This document shows positions 10,233-22,814 of a DNA stretch of 64,000 nucleotides, one piece after another. The position numbers and the translations under genes are program-made. The stretch comes from Sternotherus odoratus (taxonomy: Eukaryota; Chordata; Testudines; Kinosternidae), in the NCBI GenBank assembly GCA_032164245.1, contig JAVMKO010000002.1, positions 94,253,340-94,317,339 of the forward strand, in the 5' to 3' direction. The stretch's first letter is position 1, and each line of letters begins with the position of its first letter. The notes beneath the pieces were generated by a model that did not search any database, was not told where the DNA came from, and was given only the letters and a program-made list of their open reading frames with translations.

Positions 10233-13200
10233 GGTTATAACATATATCATTTGACTCCCAGTTTTAGGAAATGACAGTGAATGTCCAGTTTATAGCTAAT
10301 CCTGCAGCTATAAAGGTTTGAAACAAATGTCTAGTGATACTGATTTTTATTTTCCTTAAGTGTGGGGGAGTTTCAAAAACCCTTTTAAATTGCAAACCTT
10401 CTGCCTAGTTTAGTTATAAAACCAGATTTGTGTGGCGATACCTCAAGTGAATAAATGTATTGACCTCAAATGACACAATCATAATCTAGTTTTAGATGAA
10501 AGGCAGGGAACTCAAGGGGGGCTGCTGCGATGTTACTAAACTGCGTTTTCATTTGGATTAATAATGCACTTTACATGCATAATAACATTTTATATGTATG
10601 TATGTATTAGTCCTGTTTAGTGAAGACACTATGGTTGTTGAAAGCCCTTTAAGTTGAAATCGAATGTCTGGTTATGGCGAGCTTGTTTCTTGCACTACCA
10701 CATCAAATGTAATATATGTGATCCTTTGCTTATCTAGCTTGCATTTGAAACCAAACCAGTTGGGGATCATGTTACAGGGAATGCGTTTGTTAGGATTGAC
10801 TTTAATAATGGGGAAATGGCTTGGTTTAGTTTATAAATGCATGATGGTGTCTCGAAATGCTAGAAGAATATGGTATAGTTCAGGCTGTACACCGATCTCT
10901 GTTCTTATACAACTGCTTAACCAGACGCTTGAAATGGTGTAACCCTTTAAACATATAAATTTGCAGGGATAGTTGGCTTTTGGTCCTGCTTCAGCTACGT
11001 TTTGATTGACATAAGGCGAGTCTTTAAGTTTGGGAAAACGGACGGGAATCGTCAGATATGCAGCAAAACTGATAATTTTTTTATTTGCATGTTAAAAATA
11101 AAATATTTAATTTTGTTCAGAAAAGGCTTGCCTCTAGATATATTAGCTACAGTACTTTCTTTAAAGTTGTAGAATACACTGTATTATCATTTCTGGCTTT
11201 TTTTCCGTGGGGGTGTATATATGTATGTATGAGGGGGTGACCTTCGGAACCCTTTTGCCTTGTTTTTATATAGATTTAAATAAAAGGTAAATCGACTTAA
11301 GATGTCTATTTCTATCGATGTTTGTCTCTTCTCTTTAAAATATAATTTAGAGAAACGAGGGTTTAGGAAAAAATTAAAAACTTAAAGGTATTCTGCACCG
11401 AATTTACGAATTAAAAATACATCCGCATTGCAGAGGAATTGGGAGTCTGAAGCGGACTAGTTTAAAGTATTGCATCGAAACAGGAACATTGTCTAGAAAG
11501 TCTAACGAAACATGTACGACGTGCACGTTTCCCAGGCAGTGAAACAAAGCAGATGGGGGAAGAATTTGTAGTGTTTAATTAAAATAAAGTAACCTATATT
11601 TTAAAGCCACCCCACGTCTGTACGAGTGAACAATAGAATCTTCCTCTGGTTTTGTCTATAGTGCTTGTTAAAGAATTAATAAAACTACTGTCACCCCCAC
11701 TTTTGCCCAAGAGGCAAGGTATGAAAGGGACATGTGAGCCTGGGAGGGAGACAATGTACACTGTGTTCACAAGTTTAACTCTGGAATGGAGGGAAATCGC
11801 TTTTGGGGAGGGGGGCAAGGGAGTGCAGGTTACTGTGTTCCTCTGTGTGGGGAGCGGGGAATGTGTGGGTTGCTGCACTATTGCAGTGAGTAGCAGGCAC
11901 AGACGCAAGTATGGCTGCTGCTGCTGCTTTGGGCTGGCCTGGCCGATTTCCCATGCATCCTCTCGAACAGCGGCAACAGGTTAAGCGGAATGTCAGTACA
12001 AGACCCCGGGTTCCCGGCCACTCAGCCCAGTCAGTGCCAGGTTCGTCTTGTTGTTCTGTGACGTCACAAAGGGAAGGGCCTGGCTCGGTGGAATCTTCGT
12101 CTCATCAATGTTCTGATTTCCCCCTCCCCCTCTGTGACGTCAAACGTGAGGCGGGCCGTTTAGTCTGGGGAAGAGGGGGAGTCACGAGGGTACTGACTGC
12201 TGCTATTGGGGAGGACGCAGCTCTGGCACCCCGCACTGTTCTCTCCTCTTTCCAGGTGAGCAGGTGTAGCAAGCATTGCATCCACAGCAACTTCTATCGA
12301 CCTCTTTCTCCCTTCCCCCTTCCTGTGAAGTGGAGTCTGAGCCTGTTTAATTTGGTGCAGAGCAGGGAGCTAATCTACCTCATCTTTGGGTAGGAGGCAC
12401 ACTTCCCTGATGCCCTTTAAGAAGAAAGGATTAGTCATTCTGTTTTTCCTGCGTGGTATAACTTGATAGGGTAAGGTAGAGGCAACTCCTGTGTGGGTTG
12501 GGGGCACAGGGGCTGAAGTTGTACCAACAGACCATGGCACCTTTCTTTTTTTCTGAAACCTCTTTAAGTATTGCACTGTCATAGTAGAGCATCCTGGGCA
12601 GCATCTTTCCTTTAATACACACACATGTGCACCCACTCAACTCTTTTGTCTGCATGTTTCAGTCCCAGGCATGATCACTCACACCCCAGGTTTCAACCAC
12701 AGCTCTCAGAAAGGGCCTCCAGTTCCCAGCCTCCTGTAAAGACTTTATTTAAAAATATTAAAAAGGTAGTTTTGCCTTTGATTTTGTGCACGCTGTCTTT
12801 TTTCCATTTAGCTAATCTCACACAGTTTGTTCACCTGAACTCAGAGGGACACAGCTGGTTTTGTTTCATGCAAAACCTTTCAAGCACTTCAGAAAAATTG
12901 TAAGTCTGATCCACATTTCAATTGCTTTGGAGGTTTTTCTATTTTAGGAAAACTGGAAAATTTTGTATTTTACAGCTCGTAGTTATTAAAATAAATCAAT
13001 CACTATGGATTTTATTATGCTAAGCAGTCTCCTGATGTCTGTTTATGGAAGATCCGTCTTGTAAGGGATTATGTGACATTCCCATAGTGGAGTATAACAG
13101 TGGTCCTCCTAGTGTCATAAATTGCCTATACTGCTGGCTACATATGATGCTTTACTGCAAGGATGAATTTGAAGTAAGATCTGCTGTTCCTACATTGGTC

Positions 13201-14456
13201 ATTGACATAAGGAGACAGCTCAAGTAATTGTCCAGTCAACCTCGCCTTTCCTCCCCCCCCCCCAAAAAAAAGGGGTTCCGTTTTGTAGGCTACTTAGCTC
13301 TGGTCTTCAGATAACCACAAAGACTGCTACTATGCAACCAGAGCCTTTTTACTGAATGCTGAAAAGTAATTGTCTAAAATGTACCCTAAAAACAAAAAGA
13401 CTCTCAGAACAATAGAATATAACGGTGTTAAGGCTATTGCCTTGAGGCGTGACTTGCTGTTACACAAATAATCATTGTAACCAAAAGTTTATTTAAACCT
13501 CTGATGTATTACACGGGAAGTTGTTAATCCAAGAAAAAGGAACCTTGTGTGTCTTGTTTTCACTTAATTTTTAAAAACCATGGCTGATTCATACAAATTT
13601 ATCTATCTTCTCTCTTCACCCTCGTCCCCTCAAACATCTTTAAATATTTCAAATATTAATTTTTAGCTCAAACCTCAGAAAACTGACCGCATTGTAGAGC
13701 ATCATCTGTGAGGCCAGACTCTGTTCAATGTGCACTTGGAATTAATAGTTCATAAATCAAAAGCTTTGATATTTTAAATATAAATTTGTAAATGTATTTT
13801 TCTATCCTTTTTTGTGTGAGGTCTTATAGCAAATCCAATGGTCATTGTGGTTTAGTTTTTGAAGAAACAGACCTTTATTACTGTAATGAAATACCTGCAT
13901 AGTTTTGCCATGGTAACAGATGGTGAAATATAATTAAGTAGTAATGACACCACTGTCTCCTTGTGTGATTTGTTTCTCTGGCCTTGCAGGGGTAAAAGCT
14001 TGCCTTAAGGTGACACACTCCACATAAGGACAGCCTAGGTTTGTCAGATCAGAGGTTCAAGGCCTAAAGAAAATTAGTACATTCTAGAGGTCTGAAAAGA
14101 CAGTGATCTTTTTGATTAATGCTTTGGACTGTGTGATCATACAATATCCTTGTGACAGCAGTAGGCAAAAAATTGCTTCATACACCGTTGAAACGTAGCC
14201 TTCTCTGGAATGGAACGTGGTGACTGCATCATAATGCATAACAACGGTGTACAGTAGTTCGGGAGGCATGATATACCAGAGCCAACTGAAACTGCAGTGG
14301 AGAATTTATTTAGGAAGAATGTAGTGGTGGTGGATTTTGGTAATGCCTATTGCCTTGCGGTCCTTGCACTCAAGTGCTATCAGATTTCTAATGTTCACAA
14401 TTGGGTGGGGCCTCTGTGTCATCTTGGAAGAGATTACAGTGCTTGATTTCAAGTAC
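10233..14456 (+). other. Proximal JARID2 intron 1, no gene
   Basis: This is mainly AT-rich, relatively repeat-poor sequence, which is common next to developmental-gene promoters. It contains the GC-richer patch with two CRE sites described separately and a C11A8 tract at 13253-13271. No exon-like ORF with homology was recognised. Confidence 0.6.
11900..12300 (+). promoter_or_regulatory. GC-richer intronic patch with twin CREs
   Basis: About 1.7 kb downstream of exon 1, this moderately CpG-containing patch has two perfect palindromic cAMP-response elements, TGACGTCA at 12059-12066 and 12135-12142 (76 bp apart), plus an inverted CCAAT box (CTATTGGG, about 12203). It could be an intronic enhancer or an alternative promoter. 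No start codon or exon can be assigned confidently; an open frame at 11911-12393 lacks any recognisable domain. Confidence 0.5.
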
Positions 14457-14506
14457 CAGGGGGTAGCCGGGTTAGTCTGTATCCACAAAAACAAGGAGGA
14501 GAGTTG
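14457..14506 (-). mobile_element. PLE tail fragment
   Basis: The block GGGGGTAGCCGGGTTAGTC then TGTATCCACAAAAACAAGGAG is the reverse complement of the terminal segment of a turtle-type Penelope-like element (canonical + end: GATACAGACTAACACGGCTAC). Only the terminal ~50 bp remain. Confidence 0.7.
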
Positions 14507-15827
14507 TTAATGTTTAGTGTTTGATTTGGCACTGAGGAGGAGGAGGACTAGTACTAGTTTCTGAATCACTGACACCATATTCTTCCAAGGAAAAGTGGCA
14601 CAACTGCTCTGTCCTGGTTGAGCCATGTGGTTCTGGGGGCTAGCTTTAACAAAGGATGAGAGTTCAGTTCTTATGTTTCCTTAGCCCTTATTATAAGGGT
14701 GCAGAATAATCTCCACATCGGTCTACTACAGATAGTGCTGTTACATGCCTGGCTGGGATTCTGATTTGTTTTGTTTTTTTTAAATATTTCTTACAAGATT
14801 GTATCTAGCCCTTGAAAGGATTCTGTTGTCAGCCCTAAGTAGGGTCCTTAGCTAGCATTGTGAAGAAACTGCTGTTAAGTACCCAGTGCTACAGGTATCC
14901 CACTCTCCCTGCTGGGCCCTCTTTGTCTCAAAGCCTCTTAAATTTGGTCAGGACAAAGATTTATTACAGCATCTTTCTCCACAAAATAACACACTCTTTT
15001 CATGTGAAGAGTTGTAGTTAAAGCTTTAAAGGTGCAACTCCATGGGAAAACTTTCACTATTGGGAGGATCTGGTTGAGACTGGGCTCCTTCCTGAGCACT
15101 AGGTGTTCCCTTGAAACTGTTAACGCAAGCCTGCTTCATGGCCAACCACAGCTCTTCTAGGTCTGCAGGTTTGGGGGCCTTTATTCCTTATTGGCCAAGT
15201 GAATTAGCTGCTCCTATTGCATATGAAAAAGGGAAAGGCAAGTTGAAGAACTATTTTGGGATCACTGATCAGGGCAAGGAGGCGATCTAGTGTTTGTCTT
15301 GGTCTGAGTTTACGTCAACAAATACCAGATAAAATAATGTAATTACTCAGCACTTTGTAAAAATTGGCTACAACATTGTATGTAATTCAGAGAGCTAAGG
15401 AGGTAGTGGTGTACCTAACAAATCGATGACTTATCAGTGCTTACTTTTTCTTGTGAATAATGTCTAGAAGAATTGTCTCTTATTGATGGGGGGGCATGGG
15501 AGGACTGGCCTCTTACTTACTTCTAGCTGCATGGGCTAGAAACAAAAAGTGTGTAATTCATACACCATGTTCCAGAATTACTGATGCTGAATAATTAAGA
15601 CTATAGCAAATGTTTCATAATTGTTTTAGTGTTCAGTTGGGCACTTTCACTGCCTGTAGTGAGGCTTGACAGTCCTACTAAACTAGTATTCTAGATATAA
15701 CCTTTTTTCCTTAAAGGAAGAGAATAATACGTAGCACTCTGGATGTTAAAGCTTGGTACAAAAATTAACTGATCCTTACAATGAGATTAGGTAAGATTTG
15801 TCCCCATTTTATTGTTGCAAGACCTAG
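14507..15827 (+). other. Intronic sequence, nothing recognised
   Basis: No exon, RNA gene or repeat family was identified. A G8 run lies near 15488. Confidence 0.5.
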
Positions 15828-15835
15828 GTCTAAAT

Positions 15836-16520
15836 CAGGGGTGGGAAAACTATGGCCTGCGGGCCAGATGCGGCCCATCCCGTCCAGCAGGCTGACCCCA
15901 GCCCGTCCCCTGGAGCAGCGCTGCCCTGGCACTTCTGCTGGCCGGGGCCGCATGCTCCCCTGGAGCTGTGCGCACAGGCAGCGCATTCCCCCCCCCCCCC
16001 CCGGAGCCGCACACGCGGGCAGCACTCTGGGGGCTGGGGCACATGCTCGCCCCCCACCCCCAGAGCCTCACCTCATGGGCAGAGCTCTGGGGACCAGGCT
16101 GCGCACTCTCCCCACTCCCCCAGAGCCCTGCTGCGCCAAGTAGCTTTGGTAAGTGGGGGGGTTCTGGGGTGGTGGTTGGGGAGGGCTCTGGAGAGGGCAG
16201 TGAGGGTGCAGGGTGGTTGGATAGGGGGTGGGGTTCTGGGGTGGTGGTTAGAGGGCAGGAGGGTGGATAGGGGTTGGGGCACTCGGGACAGGGAGCAGGG
16301 GAATTGGGTAAGGGGTTGGGTCCTGTGGGTGATTAGGGGTCTGTAGAAGGGGTATTCAGGGGACAAGGTCAGGGGAGTTGGATGGTTTGGGGATTCTGAG
16401 GGGGCAGTCGGAGTGGGAAGTGGGAGGGGACAGATGGGGGTGGGGCCTTCCCTACCTGGCCCTCCGTATAATTTTGCAAACCAGATGTGGCCCTCGGGCC
16501 AAAAAGTTTGCCCACCCCTG
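15836..16520. mobile_element. Non-autonomous hAT element, family B
   Basis: Terminal inverted repeats CAGGGGTGGGAAAACTATGG and CCAAAAAGTTTGCCCACCCCTG enclose a GC- and G-rich interior. A perfect 8-bp target duplication, GTCTAAAT, flanks it (15828-15835 and 16521-16528). The interior has C/G runs and GGGGTTCTGGGGTGGTGGTT-like repeats and no transposase. Short open frames inside are compositional. The same family is at 53842-54160 and 56202-57166. Confidence 0.95.
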
Positions 16521-16736
16521 GTCTAAATGATTCGACTAAAACAGCACAGCATCTCAAGAGAACAGACTAAACTAATATCCAGTGTCTCTGGATGCTAATT
16601 ACATACTCAGTCTGCTTGACTACAATGCCTAACTATGGTACACAGCATCAGCTGTAAAAGCAGTACAGGTACTTCAATTCACATCATTCAGAGTTGCAGC
16701 CCCATTGCACCATATGCTGAACGTGTTCCTCTAACA

Positions 16737-17068
16737 TAGGAATCGGCAGCCTTTCAGAAGTGGTTTGCCGAGTCTTCATTTGTTCACTCTAATTTAAGGT
16801 TTCGCGTGCCAGTAATACATTTTAGTGTTTTTAGAAGGACTCGTTCTAGAAGTCTTTAATATGTAACTAAACTATTGTATGTAAAGTACATAAGGTTTTT
16901 AAAATGTTTAAGAATCTTCATTTAAAATTTAATTAAAATGCAGTGTCCTCCTTACACCCCTCACCCCTCGCCCCCGGTCTGGTGGCCAGGACCCCGGCAG
17001 TGCAAGTGCCATTGAAAATCAGCTTGCATGCTGCCTTTGGCATGTGTGCCATAGGTTGTCTACCCCTG
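16737..17068. mobile_element. Non-autonomous hAT element, family A
   Basis: It runs from TAGGAATCGGCAGCCTTTCAG (a mutated CAGGGGTCGGCAACC end) to GGTTGTCTACCCCTG. A perfect 8-bp target duplication, CTCTAACA, lies at 16729-16736 and 17069-17076. The interior matches the copy at 6642-6938 block by block. Confidence 0.95.
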
Positions 17069-17076
17069 CTCTAACA

Positions 17077-19472
17077 TAATCTAAAGAAATAATGAAGTCT
17101 GTATTTAAGAATTTGCACTCTTTCTGTGTTTGTTTGAATAGAGATCTGATATCTTGCAGATGATGGAAATAATTTCTTATGATGATTACTCAATGGAGGG
17201 AGTATTTAATTAAGCAGATCCCTCTCATACTGAAGAACAAAAAGGACTCAGCAGGATTAAAATTCGGATTTTGACATTCTGTTTGCACTTTTTGCTAATA
17301 CTGCCTAATTTATATAAAACTGAAAGTGCTGAGGGGAAATCTATTCAGCATTTATGTTGTATGGCTACTTTTTATTTCATTCAGCTTGGACACTGAGAAG
17401 ATACTAGTCACTTTCAGGTTTTCTTATGCACTAGAACAATATTGCGGTATTTGGTTTGCAATAATGGAGACAGGCTCAGATGGAACTGCACATAGGGAGA
17501 GAAACATGTTTTGCTTCTTTATGATCAGGAGCCAGTGTTTTGTGATCCTGCAGATGTGCAGAATAAATGCATTGCAGAATCTAAAACAAGTAAAACAGCA
17601 GAATTTAAAACAAGTATTACTTTTTTTTCTAGGCCTCATGGTGGTGAAAAAACCCATCCAAATGTAAACAAAGTTTAACTCCTACACTGTCTGTGAATGA
17701 GTGTGCAGATAGCCTGAAATAATAGCTCTGGTGGATTTGATTGCTTTTCTTAATCTAAAGGGGATGTTAACTTTCAAGTCTAGTAATACAAATTTCTGTG
17801 TTGTCAAAACTGAACTGCCTCAATATATTCCCAGGTATCAAGAACCCCAAATATTCAGCTTTTCTGAAAATGTTTAAGATTTACCTATTTGTTTTCAACA
17901 CAAAATTCTGCAGGACAACACTTAAAATTTAGAGACTGCGTAAAATAAAGTGAACTTAATATCAAATGATTAAATAAAAGGAAATACTATATTTGTATTT
18001 AATTAAAAATTACAATTAAAAAATAACCTGAAGCTTCCACAATATTTATGAAGTGTTCAAAATGTTTTCTGTAATACCTAGGTCCAGTTTGCTATGGAGT
18101 TTGGGGGGCTTAATTTAAGGTACATAAAGAACATATATACAATATCTAGGGTTTCCTTAGAACTTTACTGAGGTGTTTGCTGATTTGTCATCTTTAGGGA
18201 TACTGAGTATAGTCTTCCCCATTTTTTGCTACAGAGAACTAGAGAATATTATTGGGAGCTTTCTTGGCTCTCATTTGAGAAGGCAGATGTATATCAGTTT
18301 TTCATAGAAATGCTCTCTTTTTAAGCATTTGTAGATGCAAATAAGTTTTAAACCATCTGATTGAAAACCTCTTCCTTCAGTTGCTCAGGTTTCACTCTTT
18401 TCTCTCTTGTAATGATCTGCTAGGTCATGTTCAGGTTTTTCATGTAAAAATAGAGCAGATGACACCTGATATTTCCAGGTGTGGAGGTGACAGTGGGGGA
18501 GGGGAATGGAATACAAATTTTTAAAACAGGAGTGAACATTCACATATTTATTTTCAGGATACTTATGCTAAAAGCTTGAACATGTTTTCCTCTTGTTCCT
18601 CACTTTAGTATGCAGATAAAGAGTCTGATCCTCTGAACACTTGTACTTTAAAGTTCCTCATGTATGTTGACTTGTTGATGTGAATAGTTCGATTTACAAG
18701 TAAAAATAAGCATGCACATAAGTGTTGGCAGGATTGGGGCCTAAGGTTTGGAGCCAAACATGCTCTGAAACAACCACATATCCCACTGACTTCAGTGAAG
18801 ATCTTGGATTCTCAGAAACTCTTGAGATCCAACCTACAGACATTTTAAAAAGTCTTTTTAAAATAGTTTGTGGAAAAAATTCTGTTAGGAGCGTGGCTTT
18901 TGAAAAGCTATAAATGTAGTACCTAAATGTACTACTTGCATGTGCAGAAGAAGCACAGATGTACCATTTAGCCAAATACTTCCACTGGATACTCTCTTGC
19001 CCTAAAAATAAGGAATTGGCTCATGTAGCTTTGCTTTTTCTCTGGTCATCCTTCCTTTCTTCTTCTGGAATTGTATTGATTAACTTTCTTTCCTTTTCTT
19101 TCTTAATCCTGTGCTCAGCCTTTCTTTCACTCTCCACTAGAGATCAGGCCTGTAGAATGAAACCAATATCTAGTCAGTTTCAGTTTAGTGCCTGATAGAT
19201 CACAAACTGGGTGTGCAGTCAAATTGATTGGCAGTGATAAATATTGCATGGGGAAGTGTGGGGATACCATAAATAGTTTTTCAGTTTTCTTATTAGAGTG
19301 GTGTGATTTGAGTGACACTAATTTACTATATTTTTAACCTTCCAAAATGCATGTCTTCATAATGTTACTGGTCTTTTCTGCCTGGATTCTTGTGATCCTT
19401 TCTGGCAGATACTCTTTCCCTCAAATTGTTCTGCAAAAGGGTAGCTTTGGATGTGAGATCATTAATTAAATG
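17077..19472 (+). other. Intronic sequence, largely unremarkable
   Basis: No exon was recognised. At 18620-18740 there is a remnant of the palindromic family also seen at 38897-38968 (AGTCTGATCC on the left, GATTGGGGCC on the right). A local duplication of TAAAACAAGTA-like units lies at about 17580-17615. Confidence 0.5.
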
Positions 19473-19640
19473 GTGTTGTTTCTGGGTCGGTCTCAGGCTA
19501 GTAGAGAGATGAGGTGGATGAGGTAATGTCTTTTATTGGACCAACTTCTGTTGCTGAGAGAGGCAACCTTTTGAGCTTACACAGCTGTGTAAGCTTGCCT
19601 CTCTCGCCCACAAACGTTGGTCCAATAAAATATATTGATC
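19473..19640. mobile_element. PLE-type inverted tail pair, second family
   Basis: The left arm (TCTTTTATTGGACCAAC, then GAGAGAGGCAA and GAGCTTACACAG) is mirrored by a right arm (GCTTGCCTCTCTCGCCCACA, then GTTGGTCCAATAAAA). The head-to-head inverted arrangement is that of other PLE tails in this window, but the sequence is a different family. The classification is by analogy. Confidence 0.55.
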
Positions 19641-19794
19641 TCTCAGTCCATAAATGGGTCACTTCTACTTTCTAATGACTGGGGAAAACTCAAAATCTCA
19701 CTAGCAAGTCATATCATGCTGCAAAGCCCTAACAATTTTGTGCTCTACCATGTCCCTAATTTTTGCTTCTTCAAATCTGCCTCTGTCCACTGCT

Positions 19795-19888
19795 TGCATC
19801 CGACGAAGTGGGTATTAGCCCATGAAAGCTTATGCTTCAAAACTTTATAGTTAGTCTTTAAGGTGCCACAGGACTCTTTGTTAAATCT
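19795..19888 (+). mobile_element. PLE tail fragment
   Basis: GCATCCGACGAAGTGGGTAT, CCATGAAAGCTTATGCTTC and TAGTCTTTAAGGTGCCACAG are the ordered blocks of the PLE 3' tail on the + strand. Confidence 0.75.
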
Positions 19889-20159
19889 GCCTTGTTAGTC
19901 TGACCTCTTTTAGATGGTGTGATGGTTGCAGAAGATGGAATATTTAGTTCATACAAATCAACGACACAATTATTTTTGCACACAGCATTTTGATGACTGG
20001 CTAAAGTTTATTCTTGCCTTTTATAATCCATGGGAGTTCATCCTGCAATAATCTACTCAATTTAGTTTTACACTTTGATGCTGTGATATTTCAATCAATT
20101 AAGAATACCTATACAAACATTCATTTTTATCTTTTGTTGCAGAGTAGTTTAAAAGCCTG

Positions 20160-21432
20160 TATTCTCAAATTAAAAAAGAATGATGGGATTAGAAAAGGCT
20201 CTTACGTAAATTAAGCTGCCATGGGATAAGAGGGAAGATCTTCTCATGGATTGAAAACTGGTTAAAAGACAGGGAACAAAGGGTAGGAATAAATGGAACT
20301 TTTTCAGAATGGAGAGGGGTAACTAGTGGTGTTCCCCAAGGGTCAGTCCTGGGACCGATCCTATTCAACTTATTTATAAATGATTTGGAGGAAGGGGTAA
20401 ACAGTGATGTGGCAAAGTTTGCAGATGATACTAAACTGCTCAAAGTAGTAAGGACCAAAGCAGACTGTGAAGAACTTCAAAAAGATCTCACTAAACTAAG
20501 TGATTGGGCAACAAAATGGCAAATGAAATTTAATGTGGATAAATGTAAAGTAATGCACATTGGAAAAAATAACCCCAACTATACATACAATATGATGGGG
20601 GCTAATTTAGCTACAACCAATCAGGAAAAAGACCTGGGAGTCATTGTGGATAGTTCTCTGAAGGCATCCACGCAGTGTGCAGCGGCAGTCAAAAAAGCAA
20701 ACAGGATGTTAGGAATCATTAAAAAAGGGATAGAGAATAAGTCGGAGAATATCTTATTGCCCTTATACAAATCCATGGTGCGCCCACATCTTGAATACTG
20801 CGTACAAATGTGGTCTCCTCATCTCAAAAAGGATATACTGGCACTAGAAAAGGTTCAGAGAAGGGCAACTAAAATGATTAGGGGTTTGGAACGGGTCCCA
20901 TATGAAGAGAGATTAAAGAGGCTAGGACTTTTTAGCTTGGAAAGGAGGAGACTAAGGGGGGATATGATAGAGGTATATAAAATTATGAGTGGTGTGGAGG
21001 AAGTAAATAAGGAAAAGTTATTTACTTGTTCCCAAAATAGAAGAACTAGGGGCCACTCAATGAAATTGGCGTGCAGCAGGTTTAAAACAAATAAAAGGAA
21101 GTTCTTCTTCACACAGCGCACAGTCAACCTGTGGAACTCCTTACCTGAGGAGGCTGTGAAGGCTAGGACTATAACAGGGTTTAAAAGAGAGCTGGATAAA
21201 TTCATGGAGGCTAAGTCCATAAATGGCTATTAGCCGGGATGGGTAATGAATGGTGTCCCTAGCCTCTGTCTGTCAGAGGGGGGTGATGGATGGCAGGAGA
21301 GAGATCGCTCGATCATACCTGTTAGGTTCACTCACTCCGGGGCACCTGGCATTGGCCACTGTCGGTAGACAGGATGCTGGGCTAGATGGACCTTTGGTCT
21401 GACCCAGTATGGCCGTTCTTATGTTCTTATGA
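20160..21432 (+). mobile_element. 5'-truncated CR1 LINE, relatively young
   Basis: The element covers the C-terminal part of the reverse transcriptase ORF, a complete 3' UTR (GATGGGTAATGAATGGTG, CTTTGGTCTGACCCAGTATG) and the end CCGTTCTTATGTTCTTATG, two copies of the 8-bp terminal repeat typical of CR1. There is no poly(A). It is the best preserved of the CR1 copies here. The 5' boundary is estimated by alignment to the copy at 40-1281. Confidence 0.92.
20223..21233 (+). pseudogene. CR1 reverse transcriptase, open C-terminal 337 codons
   Basis: The frame is open from GIRGKIFSWIENWLKDR through the stop at 21233. It contains SGVPQGSVLGPILFNLFIN (RT motif 4 region), the catalytic KFADDTKLL, and the CR1 C-terminal blocks [23 protein letters not shown] and RTVNLWNSLPEEAV. 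The start is lost because of 5' truncation: the endonuclease domain and the N-terminal RT motifs are missing, so it cannot act alone. An internal ATG at 20385 would give 282 residues but starts just upstream of the FADD motif and is not a real gene start. The lack of stops indicates a comparatively recent insertion. Confidence 0.88.
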
Positions 21433-21461
21433 TCAACTGTTATAACTGACCTCTGGAAAGA

Positions 21462-21525
21462 TAAAAAGAAGAGGAGTACTTGTGGCACCTTAAGAGACCA
21501 ACAAATGTATTTCAGCATAAACTAG
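21462..21525 (-). mobile_element. PLE tail fragment
   Basis: AGGAGTACTTGTGGCACCTT, GAGACCAACAAATG and TATTTCAGCATAA are the reverse complement of the PLE tail. It directly follows the CR1 copy. Confidence 0.75.
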
Positions 21526-21762
21526 AAAGATGTATCTATGCATGAACATTGTTTTTCTGTTTTTTTTCAGTGAAAATCATCTAACTTTGATCTTTTATGC
21601 TAGTTGGTGTGTATATAGTAAATATGTACTTTCTAGTATTTCTGTTTCATCCAGAACGGAGGGCTGTGCACACCTTTTATTTATTTAATAACCTACTCTT
21701 CCCTGGCTAACACTCAAGACTGTTTGCAGAGGTGGAGGGACAGGGACCCAGGGAGGTATAAG

Positions 21763-22057
21763 CAGCGGTTCTCAAACTTTTGAGAACCACAACCTTTTTT
21801 CCTCTTCCTTGGTGGCGTGGTGGACCCTTGTATGTCCGCTGAAAAGCCACTGAATTGAATACTTATGCATTTGGCGGCTATTTTCGGCGGACATGCCGAG
21901 CGCTTCCGAGAGCGCTCTGTATGTCCACCGAAAAGCTGCTGAATGTGAAACTAATCAATTTGGCGGATTTCCGGTGGTGGCAGGAGCTTGCGACCCCCCC
22001 TGGGAGCACTCTGCGACCCCCCCGGGGGGTCGTGACCCCCAGTTTGAGAAACCCCGG
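21763..22057. mobile_element. Non-autonomous hAT element, family C
   Basis: It starts CAGCGGTTCTCAAACTTTTG and ends GGGTCGTGACCCCCAGTTTGAGAAACCCCG, with matching inverted ends. The flanking 8-mers are only approximately repeated (GGTATAAG and GGATAAGG). It belongs with the element at 62458-63126. The interior carries C runs; open frames are compositional. Confidence 0.85.
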
Positions 22058-22605
22058 GATAAGGGAATCTCCCCTGTTGAGAATCTGAGCTTCCCCAACT
22101 TTTCCATGGGAACTGACATGGTATGGTGTTCTGCTCCTGGATTTTGCTGAGGAGTTGACTCTGTACTGGCCTTTTGACCTTGGTTTTCTCCCCTAAATCT
22201 GACTGTGGGAAAGGAAGGGCTGTCTTCTCTCCTCTTCCTATTTTCCTGCTTGTGTGTTTTTTCTCTTCCCCCTTCTCACAGGATCATGCCTTGCAAACTC
22301 TGGTATGGATCAATATTGGGTAAATTCTATTTTTGTGCTGGGTGAATTTGACTGTCAGCTGGACTCTTACACTTTCACTGTGGTGTTTATGGGCCCTACT
22401 GCAAGCATATGCTCACTATTTGCAGGCATTAAATTCCTTTCTTCCCCTTTTCAGAGAATTAAGATCTGTGCAAACACAGATTCGGAAGTCTGTTGCCAAT
22501 GTAGGGCCATATCGCACACAGTCACCACAGTTACTGAATCGCTTGTGTGTGCGCACTCTTGGTGGGGTATTGTGGGATGGCTCCTGAAAGCCAGTAACAG
22601 GTTGA

Positions 22606-22814
22606 CTTAAGCAACAGTGTTTAGATAGACTGACACTGCGTTGACTTAGTTACATCGACCACGACTCTATGGCCCTTTAGAGAGGTGATGTTACTAAATC
22701 AGAGTAGAGAGGCACTTATGTGGGTGGGAGCCAAATTTAAGTGGAGATGCTTTCACAGCTAGATCGAAGCAGGGCAGTTTATGTTGACCTAACTATGTAG
22801 TGTAGACCAGGCCT
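22606..22814. mobile_element. Harbinger-type MITE remnant
   Basis: The right end, GTAGTGTAGACCAGGCCT, is the mirror of the AGGCCTGGTCTACACTAC termini typical of Harbinger-derived MITEs. Inside are GTTGACTTAGTTACATCGACC and a near-mirror GTTTATGTTGACCTAACT. The left boundary is unclear. Confidence 0.5.

Noticed and set aside
11911..12393. 160-codon frame over the twin-CRE patch
   Set aside because: No recognisable domain or bounded exon; the region is better described as a regulatory candidate.
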